A stretch of DNA of 64,000 bases, taken from an uncultured Parabacteroides sp. (GTDB taxonomy: Bacteria; Bacteroidota; Bacteroidia; Bacteroidales; Tannerellaceae). Below, in pieces: positions 59,113 to 64,000 of the stretch. The position numbers and the translations under genes are program-made. The notes under the pieces are model-generated. The model searched no databases. It was not told where the DNA came from and saw nothing but the letters and a program-made list of their open reading frames with translations. Position 1 is the first letter of the stretch. Each line of letters starts with the position of its first letter. The DNA lies in contig CALUZR010000002.1 of assembly GCA_944325335.1 (NCBI GenBank), positions 45,544-109,543 of the forward strand. The letters are read 5' to 3'.

Positions 59113-60021
59113 ATGATAGATAGTTCCATTTTCCTCCGGTTAGATATGGGGATGTTCGTTGGGATGGAGCATACCCTCTTCTTCGAAGATGAGTTTATGC
59201 TGGCAGATAATTTCGGTTTGCCGGCCGAACTGGCTTCGACATCCAAGTTCATGGCTGCATATCCCTTTAAGATTACCTTTACCTTTATGATCCTGTGCAC
59301 CCGAGGAAGCATACGGGTACAAGTAAACCTCCAGGAGGTCCTGCTGGAGGCCAACCATGCGTTGATACTCTTACCCAATACGATAGGACAATGCCTGGAG
59401 GTGAGTGATGACTGCCAGGTAGCTATGATTGCCTACCGCGATGAGAAGTATATCGATGACAGCCACTCGGACCTGCACATGCTCTTCTACCGGTATCTTT
59501 CAAAAAACGCCCTGATGCTGCTCTCCCCCGATGAGATGGAGGAGACGCTGGCCATCTACCGCGCCATGTGGCGAAAGATAGAACAACCCGACTACGCCTT
59601 CACCCGCGACGCCCTGAATGGCTACATGCAAGTACTGGCCTGCAATGGCTATCAATGGATGCTGAACTACCAGCAGCAAGCGGAGCGGAAGCCGGTCGAA
59701 AGCCGCTCGGAGCAACTCTTCGAACGCTTCATCGAGCTGGTGCAACGCCATTATCGGCAAGAACGGGCCATCCAGTTCTATGCCCGCAAACTCTGTATCA
59801 CACCGAAATACCTATCCCGTAAGGTGCATGAAGCAAGCGGACGCTATGCCGGCGACTGGATACGTGATTGCGTCATCCTCGAAGCGAAGGCCCTTCTGAA
59901 AAGTAAAGCCTATACCGTACAGCAGATCAGCGACCAACTAAACTTCCCCAACCCCTCCTTCTTCGGCAAATACTTTAAGGCTGCCACCGGCTGCTCGCCC
60001 CGGAAGTATATGTGGGAGTAG
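59113..60021 (+). CDS. AraC-family regulator, likely controlling the efflux operon
   Basis: A 302-residue protein with an N-terminal cupin-like domain (to about 150) and a C-terminal AraC DNA-binding domain (IQFYARKLCITPKYLSRKVHEASG; VQQISDQLNFPNPSFFGKYFKAATGCSPRKYM). It is divergent from the adaptor-pump-TolC operon, the common place for a local regulator. The effector is unknown. Confidence 0.88.
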   Translation: MIDSSIFLRLDMGMFVGMEHTLFFEDEFMLADNFGLPAELASTSKFMAAYPFKITFTFMILCTRGSIRVQVNLQEVLLEANHALILLPNTIGQCLEVSDDCQVAMIAYRDEKYIDDSHSDLHMLFYRYLSKNALMLLSPDEMEETLAIYRAMWRKIEQPDYAFTRDALNGYMQVLACNGYQWMLNYQQQAERKPVESRSEQLFERFIELVQRHYRQERAIQFYARKLCITPKYLSRKVHEASGRYAGDWIRDCVILEAKALLKSKAYTVQQISDQLNFPNPSFFGKYFKAATGCSPRKYMWE

Positions 60022-60082
60022 AGACAAGGGAACAGAATAATGTGTATCTTTGCCTATCTGATAATTAAAATTAAAATAGATT

Positions 60083-60520
60083 ATGGAAGAAGCATTTGAT
60101 TCCAAGAAAGTACCTGCCCGATTTGTCTATTGCGCAAAGGAGAACTGCCCGGTAGGCGAGGTATGCCTGCGCCGGTTGGCCTACACGCACGTATCGAAGG
60201 AGTTGGCAACCATCCATTGTGTTAATCTGGCGGCCTTGTCTGCCGACTCGACTACATGCCCCCATTTCCTCCCGGCCATAAAGGTGAAAATGGCATGGGG
60301 CATGTCTCGCCTGCTGGAAGGCTTACCATACGAAAAAGCATTGGCTATCAACCGCGACGTACGAGCCCTTTATCCGCATACCACGTTCCAACGTATCCGG
60401 CGCCAAGAGAAACCCATCACGCCCCAAAAACAGCGGCAAATCGACGCGATCTTCCAGTATTATGGCATCCGTACGTCGCCCCAATACGACCGTATAACCG
60501 AGGAATACGACTTCAGGTAG
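60083..60520 (+). CDS. DUF6078-like cysteine-containing protein
   Basis: A 145-residue soluble protein. Four cysteines cluster as CAKENCPVGEVCLRR (17-30) and CPHF (near 60), a pattern that could bind zinc or an iron-sulphur centre; this is inference. The C-terminal half is basic and helical (RRQEKPITPQKQRQIDAIF), giving it a DNA- or RNA-binding look. It matches the DUF6078 family as I recall it. TATCTTTG at 60045-60052 is its likely -7 box. Confidence 0.68.
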   Translation: MEEAFDSKKVPARFVYCAKENCPVGEVCLRRLAYTHVSKELATIHCVNLAALSADSTTCPHFLPAIKVKMAWGMSRLLEGLPYEKALAINRDVRALYPHTTFQRIRRQEKPITPQKQRQIDAIFQYYGIRTSPQYDRITEEYDFR

Positions 60521-60591
60521 TACCCTTTGCCCCCTCCAGGCATAGGCATGTAAGTCAAAAGGTAGTAGGTGTTGGCTTTTCCCCTGCCTTG

Positions 60592-60680
60592 GTCCAGGCG
60601 AGACCAAGGCGGGGTCCAACAGAGACCCATGGGCGGTCCAAGGGAGATCCAGGCGTGGTCTGGGCAACACTTCCTATACC
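60592..60680. repeat. Four 22-bp repeats between convergent genes
   Basis: GTCCA or GTCTG starts at 60592, 60614, 60636 and 60658, exactly 22 bp apart, with GGTCC/GGACC-like dyads (GGTCCAGGCGAGACCAAGG). The array lies between the DUF6078-like gene and the coaE stop codon. Confidence 0.75.
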
Positions 60681-60700
60681 TGTCTGTACCGAGGTTTAAG

Positions 60701-61276
60701 CTAAGCGTAAGCGAGCAGGAACCTCTCCACCTGCGGGATCAGGGCGGAGCGGCCGTCGTTGAGGATGGTGTAGTCGGAAAGGCGGCGTTTTTCCTCGTCG
60801 GGCATTTGGCTCTGGATGCGGCGGAGAATGGCTTCGCGCGGGGCGTGGTCGCGCTCGGCGGCGCGATGGAGGCGGACGTCGAGCGGGGCGTAGACCATGA
60901 GGCGGACATCGACAAGGTGCTCGAAACCAGACTCGAAGAGGATGGCAGACTCGAGGGCGCAGAGGGGCACGGATTGCCGGCCGCACCAGGCTTCGAAGTC
61001 GGCCTGCACAACGGGATGGATCAGGCGGTTGACGCGTTCGAGCTGCGTGCGGTCGCCGAAGATGGCCGCCGCCAGCCGCTTTTTATCGAGCCCACGGGGC
61101 GTATAGATGGCGGAGCCGAAGAGCGAAGAGAGGCCTTCGCGGATGACGGGAGAGCTGTCCGTCAGCCGTTTGCTCTCCTCATCGGCAATGTAGACCGGGA
61201 CGCCGAAGGTCTGGAGGAGCTGCGCCACGACCGATTTGCCGCTCCCGATGCCGCCTGTGATGCCGATGCGTTTCAT
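60701..61276 (-). CDS. coaE: Dephospho-CoA kinase
   Basis: A 191-residue P-loop kinase: Walker A GGIGSGKS near residue 9, followed by VPVYIADEESKRL. It adds the 3'-phosphate in the last step of coenzyme A synthesis. The ATG at 61276 gives the family start MKRIGITGGIGSGKS and overlaps the YbbR-like gene by 4 bp; a longer frame upstream has no family match. Confidence 0.93.
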   Translation of the reverse strand: MKRIGITGGIGSGKSVVAQLLQTFGVPVYIADEESKRLTDSSPVIREGLSSLFGSAIYTPRGLDKKRLAAAIFGDRTQLERVNRLIHPVVQADFEAWCGRQSVPLCALESAILFESGFEHLVDVRLMVYAPLDVRLHRAAERDHAPREAILRRIQSQMPDEEKRRLSDYTILNDGRSALIPQVERFLLAYA

Positions 61277-62286
61277 GGGACGCGGACGTTTTGTTCGAGG
61301 AGGAATTCGATCTTCGGCGGGTCGATGCGGTAGGTCTTGACCCATTCAGGGCGCGAAGAGAGGTCGATGGCCAGCGTGCCGGAGACGTTTTCCTCCAGCA
61401 AACGGAACGGAATTTCGATGACAAGCAGGTCTTCCGTCAGCATCTTGAATTTAGACACCGGTATGTTGCACGAGACTTCCACCTCTTGCGGGAAGGTGCG
61501 AACGGTGTATCGCTCCGGGACTTGCACGAAGCGGACGGGCACCGTGAGCGTCTTTTCGGTATATTCTTCGATGGGAATGGTGACCGAGACGCCTTCCGAG
61601 TGGAACGCCACGCCGTCGATCGTCTCTAAAGTGGCATTCTTCACGACGGTTTTCTTTCCCTTCTCGATTTTCAAGAACTCCGTGCGCACGGATTGGATGG
61701 AATCGAGGAGCGAAGCGCTGCCGTAGATCGTCACGTGCGAAGGCGAGATCAGGATGTCTCCCGAGACCAAAAAGCCGGTTTGCGTCTCGATAGAGCCGTT
61801 GAACACGACGGGCACTTCTTTGCTTTTCTGCTCGTCGAAAGGCAGCGAAAGGGCTTGCGGCTCGAAATGGGAGAGCGAAGTCGAGGCAAGGAGTTGCTTC
61901 GAAATCTCCTCTTGGAGCGTGCTTCGGCCCACAAGGTAGCGCGATTCGTCTTGGCGGAGCTTTTGCACGTCGAGCGTGATCGTGCGGAACTTCTGCCCCA
62001 AGGTGTAGTTCAAGAGCGCGCTGCCTTTGTCTTTGACGTGGATGCGCACCTCGGTCGGGACGCTGGGCGCGAGCGCGATGTTTGCCGGGACATTCTCGTA
62101 TCGGATCGGGATAGACAAATCTGTTTCATATTCTTGTTGCAGGCTCTGCAGGAGCCAGAAGCCGAACGAAAGGAGCACGAAGCAGAAAAAAATCAAGGCT
62201 TCTTTCCACCGTTGGCGGTGCAAAAAAGCCTTCATGCCTGCCACCGTAGACTGGAATGCCCGCGAAAGTCCATTCAGCCGTGACAT
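61273..62286 (-). CDS. YbbR-like domain membrane protein
   Basis: A 337-residue protein with one N-terminal membrane helix (ALIFFCFVLLSFGFWLL) and serial YbbR-type beta domains outside the membrane (SIPIRYENVPANIAL; VPVRFVQVPERYTVRTFP). The role in Bacteroidales is not known; firmicute relatives regulate diadenylate cyclase. It lies in the core block nusB-yajC-ybbR-coaE. Confidence 0.87.
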   Translation of the reverse strand: MSRLNGLSRAFQSTVAGMKAFLHRQRWKEALIFFCFVLLSFGFWLLQSLQQEYETDLSIPIRYENVPANIALAPSVPTEVRIHVKDKGSALLNYTLGQKFRTITLDVQKLRQDESRYLVGRSTLQEEISKQLLASTSLSHFEPQALSLPFDEQKSKEVPVVFNGSIETQTGFLVSGDILISPSHVTIYGSASLLDSIQSVRTEFLKIEKGKKTVVKNATLETIDGVAFHSEGVSVTIPIEEYTEKTLTVPVRFVQVPERYTVRTFPQEVEVSCNIPVSKFKMLTEDLLVIEIPFRLLEENVSGTLAIDLSSRPEWVKTYRIDPPKIEFLLEQNVRVP

Positions 62287-62308
62287 GTTTTTCCGTTTTT
62301 AGGAGTTA

Positions 62309-62626
62309 TTACTTCTGTTTCGCATCTTCCGAAGAAGCGTAAATAGAGGCTTTATCTACTTGGATATTCACGCCATTGGCGATTTCGATCGTCATGTACA
62401 CGTCGCCAATCTCGCGTATTTTCCCATAAATACCGCCGGCGGTGATCACTTTGTCGCCCACTTTGAGGGCTTCGCGTGCCTTTTGGATTTCCTTTTGCCG
62501 CTTCTGTTGCGGGCGGATCATGAAGAAATAGAAGATAGCGATGATGACCACCATCATGATGATGCCCGACCAGGAATCGCCTCCTGCGGCTGCTTGCAAT
62601 AAAATACTTAAATTCGTCATATTCAT
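62309..62626 (-). CDS. yajC: Preprotein translocase accessory subunit YajC
   Basis: A 105-residue protein with one helix (GIIMMVVIIAIFYFFMIRPQQKRQKE) followed by the usual small domain (LKVGDKVITAGGIYGKIREIGD). It associates with SecDF in the inner membrane. It lies 22 bp before the YbbR-like gene. Confidence 0.94.
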   Translation of the reverse strand: MNMTNLSILLQAAAGGDSWSGIIMMVVIIAIFYFFMIRPQQKRQKEIQKAREALKVGDKVITAGGIYGKIREIGDVYMTIEIANGVNIQVDKASIYASSEDAKQK

Positions 62627-62676
62627 TTATTATATATAAGTTATTTGCTTTCCATCGGTTTTTCGCCCCGACGCCG

Positions 62677-62684
62677 CAAATGTA
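62677..62684 (-). promoter_or_regulatory. -7 promoter box of the yajC-ybbR-coaE operon
   Basis: TACATTTG on the minus strand, about 50 bp before the yajC start, in the gap behind nusB. Confidence 0.55.
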
Positions 62685-62694
62685 AGGATAATAT

Positions 62695-63621
62695 TTAATC
62701 TTTCAGCAAAAGCTGCTGTTTTTTTAATTCTTTGACAATCGTATCGAGGATTCCGTTGATGAAATGTCCGCTCTTGGGCGTGCTGTAATATTTCGCCAGG
62801 TCGATGTATTCGTTGAGCGTGACAATGGTCGGGATCGTGGGGAAGGTGAACAATTCGGCCAGGGCAATCTGCATGATGTGCATGTCCATCGTGGCGATTC
62901 GCTCGGCTTCCCAGTTTGTCATGTGCTTGTCAATCAAGTTGCGGAACTCGATGCCGCGCAAGAGCGCCTGGTGCAAGAGCTTTGTGGCGAAGAGCCTGTC
63001 TTCATCGTCTTTGAACATCGGGAGCAAGGGCTGTTTGCTTCCCTTCGCTTCCTCGAAGCGTTTAATGGTCTTGAGCGCGAAAGTCTCGATGATGGGCACG
63101 TCGTCGTTCCAATAGATACTCTTGTCTTCAAGGTACTCTTCCACGTCTTGGCTATTGCAAATCAACTTCTTGAACACCAGACGCCAGAACTCGCGGTCGG
63201 TCTCGTAATTGTCTTCCGGGTTCTTGAGGTATTCGGCGTAGATGTCTGACACGAGGATGCTATCCAGCACGTCTTTGACGAAGTCTTCGTCGTTCGCCCA
63301 CGAGATGCCTTCCGCGTCGATTTGTTTCCGCAGCATTTCGTTGATTTCGAGCTGGGCCACGAAGCGATTGTCAATCAAGCGCGTATTCGGATTCAAATCC
63401 TCTTCGCCCGGCACATATTTATGTTTCCGGAGATCCAAGTTGCGGCGGTGCAAACGCGTCACTTCCACCATAAGAAGGAGTAAATAATAATACAAATTGT
63501 AAGATTTCTGGAGGCTGAACATCAATTCTTTTTCAGCAAGTTTCAAATCGTGCGTTTCGTTCTGATAATACGAATAAACGATTTGCAACACCTTAATTCG
63601 GATGAGAACTCTGTTAATCAT
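62695..63621 (-). CDS. nusB: Transcription antitermination protein NusB
   Basis: A 308-residue NusB, longer than the 140-residue enterobacterial form but normal for Bacteroidales, which have an N-terminal extension (MINRVLIRIKVLQIVYSYY). The C-terminal half holds the classic end: LHQALLRGIEFRNLIDKHM, MQIALAELFTFPTIPTIVTLNEYIDLAKYYSTPKSGHFINGILD. It supports rRNA antitermination with NusE. Confidence 0.92.
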   Translation of the reverse strand: MINRVLIRIKVLQIVYSYYQNETHDLKLAEKELMFSLQKSYNLYYYLLLLMVEVTRLHRRNLDLRKHKYVPGEEDLNPNTRLIDNRFVAQLEINEMLRKQIDAEGISWANDEDFVKDVLDSILVSDIYAEYLKNPEDNYETDREFWRLVFKKLICNSQDVEEYLEDKSIYWNDDVPIIETFALKTIKRFEEAKGSKQPLLPMFKDDEDRLFATKLLHQALLRGIEFRNLIDKHMTNWEAERIATMDMHIMQIALAELFTFPTIPTIVTLNEYIDLAKYYSTPKSGHFINGILDTIVKELKKQQLLLKD

Positions 63622-63653
63622 TGTTTGAAGGAACTTCTTTTTTAATTTGGGTG

Positions 63654-63661
63654 CAAAGGTA
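63654..63661 (-). promoter_or_regulatory. -7 promoter box of nusB
   Basis: TACCTTTG on the minus strand, 32 bp before the start codon. No clear -33 box. Confidence 0.55.
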
Positions 63662-63726
63662 AGGATTCTTTTTGATTTATCGCCCCTTTCCGCCCAAATT
63701 ATTCTAAGAAAATCATTTCACGGCGT

Positions 63727-63792
63727 GAATGGAAAGGAATATAGGCATGAATGGAAAGGATCATCGTTATGAATGAAAAGGATTATCGTTAT
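63727..63792. repeat. Three 22-bp GAATGGAAAGG repeats
   Basis: Units start at 63727, 63749 and 63771, exactly 22 bp apart. ATCGTTAT in units 2 and 3 recalls the array at 37172. Confidence 0.7.
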
Positions 63793-63813
63793 TATTTAGT
63801 TGTATATAATTAG

Positions 63814-63888
63814 ACACGGATTTCACGGAATTACGCGGTTTTTATCTGTGTAAATCAAAATAAGCCGTGAAATCCGCGTAATCCGTGC
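63814..63888. repeat. Inverted repeat of CACGGATTTCACGG type
   Basis: ACACGGATTTCACGGAATTA pairs in rearranged order with CCGTGAAATCCGCG and AATCCGTG. Related to the CACGGAG-type elements at 5184 and 49076. Confidence 0.55.
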
Positions 63889-63969
63889 CTTAAAATAAAC
63901 AATCTGCGGTCCTCTGCGTGTCTTTACGGGTCAGCGGAAAATTTATGTGGATAAGACGAGTAAAAGTTG

Positions 63970-63977
63970 TACCTTTG
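63970..63977 (+). promoter_or_regulatory. -7 promoter box for the gene entering from the right edge
   Basis: TACCTTTG, 4 bp before the ATG at 63982, giving a very short leader. A -33 TTTG at consensus distance is absent. Confidence 0.5.
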
Positions 63978-63981
63978 TCGC

Positions 63982-64000
63982 ATGAATGAATCCGTTTTAT
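63982..64000 (+). CDS. Start of an unidentified gene, cut by the right edge
   Basis: ATG followed by NESVL before the window ends. The promoter box just upstream and the divergent nusB support a real gene start, but six codons are not enough for an identity. Confidence 0.4.

Overview
The window is a piece of a Bacteroidales chromosome. Three things point there: Bacteroidales-type promoter boxes (TTTG, about 19-21 bp, TAnnTTTG) in front of many genes; Bacteroidales-typical families (GH92, GH95, GH2, DUF6261-like, DUF5606-like, DUF6078-like, lamin-tail/OadG fusion); and a sodium-pumping methylmalonyl-CoA decarboxylase operon. Parabacteroides or a close relative is my best guess, but I cannot fix the genus from sequence alone. 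I saw no rRNA, tRNA, insertion sequence or CRISPR array.

Region 1 (1-15.7 kb) is accessory DNA with every gene on the minus strand. It reads, in transcription order: a tyrosine recombinase (14.2-15.4 kb); a 327-bp segment bounded by identical 25-bp inverted repeats, which looks like an invertible switch; a WecA/MraY-like initiating sugar-phosphate transferase; an ATPase / PD-(D/E)XK-like / endonuclease-phosphatase three-gene operon; a run of MNT/HEPN toxin-antitoxin cassettes, each closed by the same 78-bp double-hairpin repeat; an AAA-ATPase/PD-(D/E)XK protein; a stand-alone SIR2-like protein; an unknown protein; and then capsule genes (UDP-sugar 4-epimerase, UDP-sugar dehydrogenase and the start of a Wzx flippase that runs off the left edge). 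Defence-like genes therefore sit inside a surface-polysaccharide locus that may be phase variable.

Region 2 (15.8-27 kb) is metabolic: a GH2 glycosidase, a divergent DcuB-type dicarboxylate carrier, a Fur-family regulator, and the operon mce-mmdA-OadG/LTD-biotin carrier-mmdB, which turns methylmalonyl-CoA into propionyl-CoA with Na+ export (the succinate-to-propionate route). A candidate small RNA or attenuated leader and a BASS-family transporter follow.

Region 3 (27-37 kb) is a mannoside-oriented sugar cluster under a divergent AraC regulator: a six-hairpin glycosidase lipoprotein, a phosphomannose isomerase-like protein with a degenerate kinase-like N-terminus, a ROK kinase, a GH92 lipoprotein and an MFS carrier. 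A secreted bile-salt-hydrolase/penicillin-acylase family enzyme is convergent to it.

Region 4 (37-64 kb) holds GtrA, a giant alpha-2-macroglobulin lipoprotein, a DUF6261-like protein, GH95, a membrane pyrophosphatase, a TonB-dependent outer-membrane barrel, an FtsB/DivIC-like protein, an RND efflux system (adaptor, pump, TolC) with divergent AraC regulator, and the core block nusB-yajC-ybbR-coaE.

The most unusual thread through the window is a set of about a dozen intergenic arrays. Each has its own sequence, but the spacing of the units is almost always 21-23 or 41-42 bp, close to two or four turns of DNA, and the units usually carry an inverted repeat.
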